From: Salegentibacter salinarum
Lineage (GTDB): Bacteria > Bacteroidota > Bacteroidia > Flavobacteriales > Flavobacteriaceae
Assembly: GCF_900168115.1 (NCBI RefSeq)
Contig: NZ_FUZC01000011.1
Span: 1 to 64,000 of the forward strand
DNA length: 64,000 nt
Direction: 5' to 3'
Positions 15,675-23,870 of the stretch are shown piece by piece (the first letter of the stretch is position 1; each line of letters starts with the position of its first letter). The notes under the pieces are model-generated. The model made no database searches. It worked only from the letters and a program-made list of their open reading frames with translations, and was not told the origin of the DNA. The position numbers and the translations under genes were made by a program.

Positions 15675-16879
15675 TTATTCAGAATACTCAGTGATTAATC
15701 TTATTAGTAATTCATTTAATAGTTCTACTTTATACTCGCCTATAGAGGGTTCAATATGGTCATTTCCGATCCCGCTGTGATTAGTAATAAAAACATAAGT
15801 GCTATTGGTAGCCATGGAGAAGTAGCGCATAAGAAATTCGGTTTCTTTATCGATTCCGCTTGCGGTAACAGGTATAAATTTGATTCCTTTTTCAGCTGAC
15901 TTTTTTACTGAATTTTGAATATCAGAAATCACTTGCTGGTTATGATGCGGTGGCGCATCTAATATTAGAAAAGCTAAACGGGTAGGGCGCTTGTAGACCA
16001 TTGTAAATCGTTTAATGTGGTGTTTAAAGCAGTATGGACAGCTTCGGGAAAATCGCCACCACCGTTAGCAGATTGGTTATTAATGAAGCCTAAAGTGGTA
16101 TTTATATCACTTGAAAAATCTGATTGTTTAACGAGGTATTCATCTTCAGTATCGCGGTAGAAAACCGCCGAGGTGAAAATATCAAGATTTGAGTTTGAAT
16201 TTTCAACTTTTTGAATAATACTCTTCAAATCATCTTTTAAAAACTCCAGCTCGTCTGACATAGAGCCGGTGGCATCTACAATAAATGCTATTTCAACCTT
16301 GTTTGGAACTACCTCGGTGTTCTTTAGTTGAATCTCATTTATACCCTGGCCAATTCCTTTTAAAGTAGTATTAATCTTTTCGCCATTTATCCGGAGGGAA
16401 TAATTAGCCAAGTTTGAACTAGCAGTTCTTTCAAAAGGATTTATCCATAATTCGGCCGTTCCTTTATTATCAGTTTTTGCAGTCCAGATAGTATTAGTCT
16501 GTTCGTCGTTCAATTCTATAGTTGCATCAATAACAGGTAATGCACTCATGTTTTTTAGAGAAACAGAAACTCGGTTATTAAAATAAAACTCCCAATAGTT
16601 TATTTTTTCAGCAAATTTCTGGGTGTTTTTTAATTCAAGCCAAAAATTCCAGTTTTCAAGGTCTTTCCATTCTCCTGCGGTAATCAGCCCTGATGAATCA
16701 GGATCTCCATTCCCAGGATTTTCTGCCGATGGTTCACCGGCACCGTCCCCCGAAGCTCCACCGTAAGAATTTCTCACTGCCTCTCCCGCTTCATCTGTTG
16801 ATTCATTTAGAGGATCTTCATTGCATCCGGCAATGATGAAGAGGATAAAAACTAAGCATATTGTAGTAATTCTTTCCAT
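15675..16879 (-). pseudogene. VWA-domain lipoprotein, split by one frameshift
   Basis: The first part (16879 to 15974) encodes a lipoprotein signal with lipobox cysteine C19 (FIIAGC), a Gly/Ser/Asp-rich linker, a beta-sandwich region and the start of a von Willebrand A domain (FIVDATGSMSDELEF, MIDAS-like). It runs into a stop codon after LQWSTSALPV. The second part (16001 to 15675) continues the same VWA domain in the next frame, from TRLAFLILDAPPHH to TEYSE. Adding one C to the run at 15985-15987 restores one frame of about 400 residues. It is either a recent pseudogene or a base-calling error. The family role (surface adhesion or calcium-dependent binding) is unknown. Confidence 0.75.
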
Positions 16880-16973
16880 TTTGGTTGAATTTATTAGTTC
16901 CTTCTTTATTTAGATGCAAAAAAGCTAAAAAGGTTGCGCTGCTTTTTGAATTATCGCTTTATTAATCATTTCC

Positions 16974-16999
16974 AAACGTTTACAAACGTCTTTAAACGT
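16974..16999. promoter_or_regulatory. Three AAACGT motifs at exact 10-bp spacing
   Basis: AAACGT begins at 16974, 16984 and 16994, one turn of the helix apart, in the gap between the VWA gene and ssb, about 42 bases before a -7 box for ssb. The outer sequences GTTTAC and GTAAAC (16978-17003) are also inverted repeats. It looks like a cooperative operator, but the protein is unknown. Confidence 0.45.
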
Positions 17000-17040
17000 A
17001 AACAAATAATTCCCAACCGATTACTACTGAATTTCCAGTC

Positions 17041-17048
17041 TATGTTTG
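17041..17048 (+). promoter_or_regulatory. Predicted -7 box for ssb
   Basis: TATGTTTG matches TAnnTTTG 48 bases upstream of the ssb start codon. No convincing -33 TTG is seen at 17-23 bases upstream, where an activator site could substitute. Confidence 0.4.
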
Positions 17049-17096
17049 TCCTGTTGGAATGAACTAATGATTTTCAGCTTTTTAAATTAATAAGTT

Positions 17097-17429
17097 ATGA
17101 GCACTATTAGAAACAAAGTACAGTTGATTGGGAATGTCGGAAGAGAGCCTGAAATCGTAAACCTGGAATCGGGTAAAAAACTGGCTAAATTCTCGGTAGC
17201 TACCAATGAAAATTACAAAAACGGAAACGGGGAACGTGTAACCGAAACCCAATGGCACAATATTGTAGCTTGGGGGAAAACCGCTGAGCTGGTAGAAAAA
17301 TATGTAAATAAAGGCATAGAAGTTGGAGTAGAAGGAAAACTTACAAGCCGCAACTGGGACGATAAAGACGGCACCAAACGTTATATAACCGAAGTGGTTT
17401 GTAATGAGTTGCTATTAATGGGGAAATAA
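17097..17429 (+). CDS. ssb: Short single-stranded DNA-binding protein
   Basis: 110 residues forming one OB-fold: VQLIGNVGREPEI, LAKFSVATNENYKN, TEWHNIVAWGKTAELV-like strands (TQWHNIVAWGKTAELVEKY) and GVEGKLTSRNW. These are the classic SSB core, which coats single-stranded DNA. Bacterial SSBs are usually 150-180 residues and end in an acidic DDDxPF tip that recruits repair and replication proteins. This one stops at NELLLMGK right after the OB-fold, so the linker and tip are absent. It is probably a second, accessory SSB; the main replicative one would be elsewhere. Confidence 0.9.
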   Translation: MSTIRNKVQLIGNVGREPEIVNLESGKKLAKFSVATNENYKNGNGERVTETQWHNIVAWGKTAELVEKYVNKGIEVGVEGKLTSRNWDDKDGTKRYITEVVCNELLLMGK

Positions 17430-17487
17430 TCCTGTTTGATTTATATTATTCAGAAATGGGGGAAATAAGGGTAGGATGGAAGTAAAG

Positions 17488-17528
17488 GTGGTTATTATCT
17501 TTTTAAGGAAAATAACCACTTTTATTTT
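17488..17528 (+). terminator. Terminator hairpin after ssb
   Basis: GTGGTTATT (17488-17496) pairs with AATAACCAC (17511-17519), followed by a T-rich tract (17520-17528) that runs into the 3' end of the convergent GH9 gene. Confidence 0.65.
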
Positions 17529-19300
17529 GCCTCCCGTATCGCCTCTATCGCATTGGCAAGATATACAAAGGGAGTATTCCAGTTAATCGCGATTTCATTA
17601 CTGGCATAACTGCAGCGGTCGTCGATGTATGAAGTTGCGGGATGCTGATGCGCAGCTGTATATTTATCTCCGCAGTCTTCTTTGTCCTGTTGCCCCGGGT
17701 TTGGACCACCGGCCAAAAGTCCGGGAACTGGATCTTCATTATCGTCAGATTCAGAAGGTCTGTGATGCGGATCCCTGGTGGATTTCTCACCATAACCGGT
17801 TAAAAAGGAAAAGCCCGTAGCATTTCTTCCCAGCAGGTAATCAAGATTATCATTTGCGGCATCAAGATATTTCTCATCGTCTGTAATTTTATATACGTTT
17901 AAAAGAAGTATTCCCTGGTTTGCTGCTGTTGAATTACTTCCCCAAACAAAATCTGATTCCTCGATTCCCATTGGAATCGCATAAGCCGAAGTTTTTGAAG
18001 ACGAAACCAGGTCATCGGCCATTTTGGTAAGCTGCCCGATTATAGCATCAATATTTACAATCTGGCTACCTTGATATTTGTCCCTGTGCCTGGCAAGAGA
18101 GTAGAGAGCCAGCGTATTCACATTTGGCCAGGAGGGAATACTGAAGTCAGATTCTAAAGAGTTTTCCAGATCAGCGTCTTTGTAATAAACTTCTTTTCCA
18201 GTGGCTATAAAAAGTTCTGTTGCGGCCCATTGGAGTTCATCTTTAATATTCTGATCTCCGTATGCGCCTGTACTAATTTCCGGATCTTTTAATTCTCCCT
18301 GGTGGTAAATTACCTCCGGGTTGTCTTTGGCCCAACGATAAGCTTTTTCGCTCATCACCAACAACGAATCTGATAATCCCGGTAATTCATTTTTATAATC
18401 TTGGAAAATTCTTGCTGCCTGCGCAGTTACCGCAGAAAAATCTAAAGTAGCCGCTGTACTTTTTTGCACTACCCAGCGCTGGAATGTGGCATCTTTTGGA
18501 GCGACTGCCCCGTGAAAGGTTGCACTGGTAAGTTTGTGATAAACACCTCCGTCTTCATCCTGCATGGTCATCATCCATCTTAAGTTGTAGAGCGTTTCAT
18601 CAAGAAAATCGGGAATGTTGTTGGTGCTTTCGAGGATATTTAAATTCAGGGTGTCCAGGTATTCAGGGAAATCTTCGTACAGGGAAAACAAAGTTCCCAT
18701 GGTAATTCCGCTATTAACAATATACTTTCCATAGTCTCCTGCGTCATACCAGCCTCCGGTGCTTGAAATCGTAGATCCTGTCGGACGATCTTCTGAGGCT
18801 GCAGAATTGTGCACTTTGACCTGATCGTCAGGATGTCCTGCTTCCCTAGCCCATTTTCCAGCATATTCTTCCGGTAAATCTGTGGAAGCTCTTTGAAAAT
18901 AAAAGGCTTTCATGCTTGCTTTTGCCGGTTCAAAATGTACATTTTCGTTTATCTCAAACGGGTGACTGGAGCCAATTCCGGGGACACGTAAAACATATTT
19001 CCCCGAATTTTCTACTAAAGAAAAATCTGCTTGTTTTACGGTTTCCTTACTATGTACCCATTCTTTAGCATCGCTGAGTTTTCCTGAAAATACTTCATTT
19101 TTTTCATCCGCTGTAAGAATATAAAAATCGGTAGCCTCCGACGTTACGACAATTGCTATTTTTTGGCCATGAGGATAGAATCCAACCTGGTTGATCCTGA
19201 TTTTTTCTGAACCTGAATTTTCTTCATTTGGTTGTCCAAAAGCTGACAAATTCAGGAAAAAGCATAAAACTGGAATCAGGAATATCGTTGAAGGCCTCAT
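17522..19300 (-). CDS. Glycoside hydrolase family 9 (endoglucanase-like)
   Basis: 592 residues: signal peptide (about 1-22, ending SAFGQ), an N-terminal Ig-like CelD_N domain (about 33-120, IRINQVGFYPHGQKIA), then a GH9 (alpha/alpha)6 barrel. Catalytic signatures are GGWYDAGDYGKY (the base Asp), RDPHHRPS and the closing SYIDDRCSYASNEIAINWN with the proton-donor Glu. The enzyme acts on beta-1,4-glucans or related oligosaccharides and is probably secreted or periplasmic. No SusCD pair or other CAZyme is beside it, so it is not part of a visible polysaccharide utilisation locus. Confidence 0.9.
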   Translation of the reverse strand: MRPSTIFLIPVLCFFLNLSAFGQPNEENSGSEKIRINQVGFYPHGQKIAIVVTSEATDFYILTADEKNEVFSGKLSDAKEWVHSKETVKQADFSLVENSGKYVLRVPGIGSSHPFEINENVHFEPAKASMKAFYFQRASTDLPEEYAGKWAREAGHPDDQVKVHNSAASEDRPTGSTISSTGGWYDAGDYGKYIVNSGITMGTLFSLYEDFPEYLDTLNLNILESTNNIPDFLDETLYNLRWMMTMQDEDGGVYHKLTSATFHGAVAPKDATFQRWVVQKSTAATLDFSAVTAQAARIFQDYKNELPGLSDSLLVMSEKAYRWAKDNPEVIYHQGELKDPEISTGAYGDQNIKDELQWAATELFIATGKEVYYKDADLENSLESDFSIPSWPNVNTLALYSLARHRDKYQGSQIVNIDAIIGQLTKMADDLVSSSKTSAYAIPMGIEESDFVWGSNSTAANQGILLLNVYKITDDEKYLDAANDNLDYLLGRNATGFSFLTGYGEKSTRDPHHRPSESDDNEDPVPGLLAGGPNPGQQDKEDCGDKYTAAHQHPATSYIDDRCSYASNEIAINWNTPFVYLANAIEAIREAK

Positions 19301-19462
19301 AATGTAGATTTAATGTTGGAGACTATAATAAATTGAATTAACCGACTCTAAAGCTAATGCTATTAAAGCATTTCTCCATATTAGTTTTATTTTTCTATTG
19401 AAATTGCGAAAATTTCCTGGTAATCAAGAAGCGGAAAGTGAATTTTTTATGGGAAAATTTTG

Positions 19463-20365
19463 CTAAAAGTAAATTTCCTTAGCCAATCGGTAAGTATTAG
19501 CATGAGCTTCAATAATCACCCTAATTTCTTTAGAATATCCACCGCCCATACTGCATTGCACCGGAATATTTAAATCGTGACAGCTTTGTAAAACAAACCT
19601 GTCTCTTTCTTTGCAGCCGTTTACAGTGCAGGAAAGTCGGCCGAGTTTATCGGTTTCTAAAATATCCATGCCACTTAAATAAAAGATAAAATCTGGTTTT
19701 TGTTTTTCTATTAAATCGGGTAACATCTCTTTTAGCAGTTTTAGATATTCAATATCACCACTACCGTCTGGGACTTCAATATCCAGATCTGATTCTTCCT
19801 TTTTAAAGGGATAATTTCCTTTTCCGTGCATTGAAAAAGTAAATACCGAAGGATCGTTCTGAAAAATTTCTGCTGTACCATTTCCCTGGTGAACATCCAG
19901 GTCTACAATGAGGATCTTTTTAGCCAAATTTTTTTGCTGAAGATACCTCGCAGCAATAGCCTGGTCGTTAAGTAAACAAAATGCTTCAGCACGATTGCTA
20001 TAAGCGTGATGCGTACCGCCGGCTATATTAAACGAAATACCATTTTCTAGCGAATAATGAACGGCTTTCATCGTGCCATCGGCGATAATCATTTCCCGTT
20101 TTACTAAGGCCTCGGATAATGGAAATCCACTTTTTCGGACTTCTTTTGCACTCAATTTTAAATTACTCAAACGTTCAAAATAATCGGCATCGTGAACATT
20201 GAGGATATATTTTTCGGATGGAAGTTCAGGTTCAAAAAAATTGTCTTCGCTACAGGTGCCTTCATGAAGCAATTGCCGGGGCAATAATTCATATTTTTCC
20301 ATCGGAAAACGATGACCTTCCGGTAAAGGATGTTTGTAGATTGTATGGTAAGCTATTTTGAGCAT
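19463..20365 (-). CDS. Histone deacetylase-family (arginase/deacetylase fold) hydrolase
   Basis: 300 residues. It has the zinc and catalytic pattern of class II/IV histone deacetylase-like enzymes: GGTHHAYS (tandem active-site histidines), DLDVHQGNGTAEIF (zinc ligands Asp and His) and YLSGMDILETD (second zinc Asp). Bacterial members deacetylate small acetyl-amines, polyamines or proteins; the substrate here is unknown. It starts with LKIAYHTIYKHPLPEGHRF, the usual bacterial N-terminus. It is monocistronic, with a family A repeat upstream. Confidence 0.88.
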   Translation of the reverse strand: MLKIAYHTIYKHPLPEGHRFPMEKYELLPRQLLHEGTCSEDNFFEPELPSEKYILNVHDADYFERLSNLKLSAKEVRKSGFPLSEALVKREMIIADGTMKAVHYSLENGISFNIAGGTHHAYSNRAEAFCLLNDQAIAARYLQQKNLAKKILIVDLDVHQGNGTAEIFQNDPSVFTFSMHGKGNYPFKKEESDLDIEVPDGSGDIEYLKLLKEMLPDLIEKQKPDFIFYLSGMDILETDKLGRLSCTVNGCKERDRFVLQSCHDLNIPVQCSMGGGYSKEIRVIIEAHANTYRLAKEIYF

Positions 20366-20403
20366 TTTGAGATTTCATGAAACTATGCGAAAAGTTAAAT
20401 TTT

Positions 20404-20480
20404 CGTTAAACTGAACTTGTTTCAGCTTCTAACATGTTCTATCCTCGAACTTTGATCCTGTAATAAATTCAGGATGACGT
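20404..20480. repeat. Dispersed repeat, family A (full form)
   Basis: CGTTAAACTGAACTTGTTTC continues with AGCTTCTAACATG, and the right half closes with AATTCAGGATGACG. The copy at 63541-63621 shares both halves almost base for base and differs mostly in the centre. Confidence 0.72.
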
Positions 20481-20536
20481 TTTCAATTACTTAAAAGACA
20501 ATTTTAACATTTACACATCAGTAGACCAGCTAAAAA

Positions 20537-22624
20537 CTAATTTATTGTAGTGCCCGGCTCAACACCATCTTCATCTGGATTTACAAAAACCAGTTTTCCA
20601 GCTGAATTTTCAGTCATTAAGATCATTCCTTCGCTTTCTACACCACGGAGTTTTCTTGGTGCTAAATTGGCTAAAACAGTGACTTTTTTACCAATAATTT
20701 CTTCTGCTTTGTAATGCTCGGCAATCCCTGAAACTACCGTTCTGTTGTCTAAGCCGGTGTCTACTTTTATCACCATTAATTTCTTGGTTTTTGGCATTTT
20801 ATGGGCTTCGATTATAGTCCCGACACGCAAATCCATCTTGGTAAAATCTTCAAAAGTAGCGGTTTCCTTTTGCGGTTCTACTTTGTTGTTTTCAGCGGCG
20901 TTGGCAGTTTTTGTAGCTTCAAGCTTATCTAATTGTTCCTGCATTTGTGAGTCTTCTATTTTACTAAAAAGCAATTCGGCTTTTCCAATTTGATGCCCCG
21001 CAGGGAGTAAAGAATCCCGTGTTGCAATTTTGTCCCATTGCGAATATTCTTCCCCGGAAAGTTTACTTTCAGCATCGGTGAAATTCAGCATTTTTTGAAG
21101 TTTTGCCGAAGAAAATGGCAAAAATGGTTCGCTTAAAGTCGCTAAAGATGAAGCGATTTGCAAAGCCACATACATAATGGTTTTTACTCTCTCTTCATCG
21201 GTTTTAATGAGTTTCCAGGGTTCTTCATCGGCTAAATATTTGTTTCCTAATCGGGCAAGGTTCATTAATTCTCCCTGTGCTTCGCGGAAACGGTATTTTT
21301 CAATAGAACTTGCAATTACAGCAGGGTAAGCCTTTAGTTCGGCAATAGTTTGCTCGTCAACTTCAGAGTAATCATTTGGTTTTGGAACAATTCTGGAGTA
21401 ATATTTATTGGTCAATACTACCACGCGGTTAATAAAGTTCCCGAAAATAGCAACCAATTCATTGTTATTTCTAGCCTGGAAATCTTTCCAGGTAAAATCG
21501 TTGTCTTTGGCTTCAGGAGCATTTGCTGTTAAAACGTACCGTAAAACATCCTGCTGATTTGGAAATTCTTCCAAATATTCGTGTAGCCAAACCGCCCAGT
21601 TTTTGGAAGTAGAAAGTTTTTTTCCTTCCAGATTAAGAAATTCGTTTGCGGGTACATTTTCCGGCAAAATGTATTCGCCGTGTGCTTTGAGCATCACCGG
21701 GAAGATAATACAGTGAAAAACAATGTTATCTTTACCTATAAAATGTATGAGTTTGGTGTCCTCATCTTTCCAGTAAGGTTCCCAGTCTTTTCCTTCGCGT
21801 TCTGCCCATTCTTTGGTAGAAGAAATGTAGCCAATTGGCGCATCAAACCAAACATATAGTACTTTGCCATCGCCGCCTTCAACAGGAACGGGAATTCCCC
21901 AGTCTAGATCGCGGGTAACGGCACGAGCTCGTAAACCATCGTTTAACCAGGATTTCACCTGTCCGTGAACATTGCTTTTCCAATCGTGCGCGTGGCCTTT
22001 TACGATCCACTCATCCAGCCATTCCTGGTATTGGTCTAAAGGTAAAAACCAGTGGCGTGTTTCTTTTAAAGTAGGAATTTCACCTGTAATTGCAGATTTA
22101 GGATTTATAAGATCTGTTGCGTTTAACGAAGTTCCGCAGCTTTCACACTGGTCGCCGTAAGCTTCTTCGTTTCCGCATTTTGGGCAGGTTCCGGTTACAA
22201 ATCTATCGGCCAGGAATTGCCCGGCTTTTTCATCGTAAAGTTGCTGGGTGGTTTCTTCGATAAACTTCCCGTCTTCATACATTTTTTTGAAAAATGCCGA
22301 AGCCGTATCGTGGTGTACTTTGGCCGAAGTCCGCGAGTAATTATCAAAAGAAACCCCGAAATCTTCAAAAGATTTCCTGATAATTCCGTCATATTTGTCA
22401 ACGATATCCTGCGGGGTTACTCCTTCTTTTTTAGCTTTTATGGTAATAGGTACTCCGTGCTCATCACTTCCGCAAACAAAAGCAACATCATTACCCTGCA
22501 TTCGCAAATATCGGGCATAAATATCGGCTGGAACATAAACACCGGCAAGGTGACCAATGTGTATGGGGCCGTTGGTGTATGGTAATGCTGCGGTAATAGT
22601 GTATCGCTGTGGAGTATTGCTCAT
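20537..22624 (-). CDS. metG: Methionyl-tRNA synthetase
   Basis: 695 residues. Class I synthetase that charges tRNA-Met in the cytoplasm. HIGH is at residues 22-25 ([10 protein letters not shown]), a four-cysteine zinc knuckle CPKCG...CESCG follows near 143-162, and the KMSKS motif reads LSTSK. An anticodon-binding helical domain comes next and, after a linker rich in Ala/Asn/Glu, a C-terminal tRNA-binding EMAP/Trbp111 domain from about 590 ([20 protein letters not shown]). The gene is monocistronic with a -7 box about 25 bases upstream. Confidence 0.97.
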   Translation of the reverse strand: MSNTPQRYTITAALPYTNGPIHIGHLAGVYVPADIYARYLRMQGNDVAFVCGSDEHGVPITIKAKKEGVTPQDIVDKYDGIIRKSFEDFGVSFDNYSRTSAKVHHDTASAFFKKMYEDGKFIEETTQQLYDEKAGQFLADRFVTGTCPKCGNEEAYGDQCESCGTSLNATDLINPKSAITGEIPTLKETRHWFLPLDQYQEWLDEWIVKGHAHDWKSNVHGQVKSWLNDGLRARAVTRDLDWGIPVPVEGGDGKVLYVWFDAPIGYISSTKEWAEREGKDWEPYWKDEDTKLIHFIGKDNIVFHCIIFPVMLKAHGEYILPENVPANEFLNLEGKKLSTSKNWAVWLHEYLEEFPNQQDVLRYVLTANAPEAKDNDFTWKDFQARNNNELVAIFGNFINRVVVLTNKYYSRIVPKPNDYSEVDEQTIAELKAYPAVIASSIEKYRFREAQGELMNLARLGNKYLADEEPWKLIKTDEERVKTIMYVALQIASSLATLSEPFLPFSSAKLQKMLNFTDAESKLSGEEYSQWDKIATRDSLLPAGHQIGKAELLFSKIEDSQMQEQLDKLEATKTANAAENNKVEPQKETATFEDFTKMDLRVGTIIEAHKMPKTKKLMVIKVDTGLDNRTVVSGIAEHYKAEEIIGKKVTVLANLAPRKLRGVESEGMILMTENSAGKLVFVNPDEDGVEPGTTIN

Positions 22625-22648
22625 TTATCTTAAAATTTATTGAAGGCG

Positions 22649-22656
22649 CAAAGGTA
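22649..22656 (-). promoter_or_regulatory. Predicted -7 box for metG
   Basis: TACCTTTG on the minus strand (CAAAGGTA on plus), 24 bases upstream of the metG start codon. No TTG is well placed for a -33. Confidence 0.45.
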
Positions 22657-22781
22657 ATCAACTCCTTAAAAATACGCGTTAAATTCTTGTAAAACAGAAG
22701 GCATCTAAAGTAAATGTTCCTCAATTTAGCCTTTAAATTTAGTTTGAATACCAAAAGCTTTAAATCACTAAAACCTAACCA

Positions 22782-23357
22782 ATGAAAAAATTAAGCTTAA
22801 TAATTGTTGTACTTAGTCTTAGTCTTACCGCCTGCGGAAGTTCTAATAGCAAAATTTCTAAAAATAAATTCGTAGCCGAAAACCTTACAGGTTATAATGC
22901 CGAAGTTTTAAATGAAAATTATCCTGATGCTAATTTTCGAGAAGATACAGGGATGTTTGAAGAAGGAACTGTGGAGCGAGCCTATACAGTGATGTATCCC
23001 GATACGCCGGATGAATTACATATTACCTGGAAAACTGAAGAGCGCGAAGAAATTTATGATATTCGGTTTTCTGAAAACGGAAAATGGAAATCTGCTGAAG
23101 GCATTGAAATTGGAACTCCGTATAAGGCTCTAAATGAAATAAACGGAGAAAAAATTTCTTTCTATGGGTTCGGATGGGACTACGGCGGTGCGGTGATGTG
23201 GAACGACGGAAAACTGGAAAATTCTAAATTAAGAGTGTTCCTGGCACCGGAAGGCGAAGTAGCCGATAAGTTTTATGGTGACCATATAATTGAGGCCAGC
23301 GAAGAAGAAATTGAAAGTTTAGATTTAAAAGTTACCAGTATTATGCTGGTGAATTAG
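22782..23357 (+). CDS. Putative lipoprotein of unknown function
   Basis: 191 residues. A lipoprotein signal ends at the lipobox LTAC (Cys18), followed by GSSNSKISKNKF. The mature protein contains TVMYPDTPDELHITWKTEE and FYGFGWDYGGAV, a pattern seen in uncharacterised Flavobacteriaceae lipoproteins. It lacks recognisable catalytic motifs. An outer-membrane or periplasmic location is inferred from the signal. The frameshifted yraN gene follows on the same strand 57 bases later. Confidence 0.75.
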   Translation: MKKLSLIIVVLSLSLTACGSSNSKISKNKFVAENLTGYNAEVLNENYPDANFREDTGMFEEGTVERAYTVMYPDTPDELHITWKTEEREEIYDIRFSENGKWKSAEGIEIGTPYKALNEINGEKISFYGFGWDYGGAVMWNDGKLENSKLRVFLAPEGEVADKFYGDHIIEASEEEIESLDLKVTSIMLVN

Positions 23358-23414
23358 TTATTTTTACGGGAAATCCCTCTATATAAAAATCTGGAATAAA
23401 TCCTAAATTCAATT

Positions 23415-23784
23415 ATGGCTCAGCATAACGCTTTGGGGGAATTGGGTGAACACCTCGCTTTAAATCACCTTTTAAACAAGGTTATGAAATCCTGGCTCAA
23501 AATTATGTTTATAACAAAGCGGAAATAGACATTTTAGCCCGGAAACGTAGCACTTTGGTAGTAGTAGAAGTTAAAACAAGAAGTACACCCGATTTTGGGG
23601 ACCCACAAAGTTTTGTGAAGCCTAAACAAATTCGGCAGCTCGTAAAAGCTGCCGATTTTTTTTGAATGATAACCAATTAGACCTGGAAACCCGCTTTGAT
23701 ATAATTGCGATAATAAAAAACAGAGCCGGAATACAGGTGGAACATCTTGAAGATGCTTTTTTTTGCATTTTGAGCGAAAATTAA
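23415..23784 (+). pseudogene. yraN: YraN/UPF0102 family nuclease-like gene with two frameshifts
   Basis: MAQHNALGELGEHLALNHL is the standard YraN N-terminus (GxxGE). After 23470 the reading shifts to KQGYEILAQNYVYNKAEIDI with the restriction-endonuclease-like EIDILA...VVVEVKTR core, then after 23656-23663 it shifts again to NDNQLDLETRFDIIAII and ends ILSEN-TAA at 23784. One T added to each T run (23470-23473 and 23656-23663) gives an intact protein of about 124 residues. YraN proteins resemble Holliday-junction-resolvase-type nucleases. The gene is either inactivated or affected by homopolymer errors in the assembly. Confidence 0.8.
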
Positions 23785-23805
23785 ATTCAATTCAAGTCAA
23801 AAAAA

Positions 23806-23838
23806 AGACCTCACAAGTTTTTAAAACCTGTGAGGTCT
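23806..23838. repeat. Palindromic repeat, family B
   Basis: AGACCTCACA and TGTGAGGTCT arms at 23806-23815 and 23829-23838. It lies between the yraN end and the convergent M13 peptidase, where a bidirectional transcript end would be expected. Confidence 0.75.
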
Positions 23839-23870
23839 AAATTTTTTAAATATACTTTCGAAGAAATATA

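Noticed and set aside
15975-16001. Programmed -1 frameshift in the VWA gene
   Set aside because: No slippery heptamer (XXXYYYZ) or downstream pseudoknot is visible at the junction. A single missing C explains it more simply.
22625-22781. Riboswitch or T-box upstream of metG
   Set aside because: T-boxes are not expected in this phylum, the gap is short and only a -7 box is seen.
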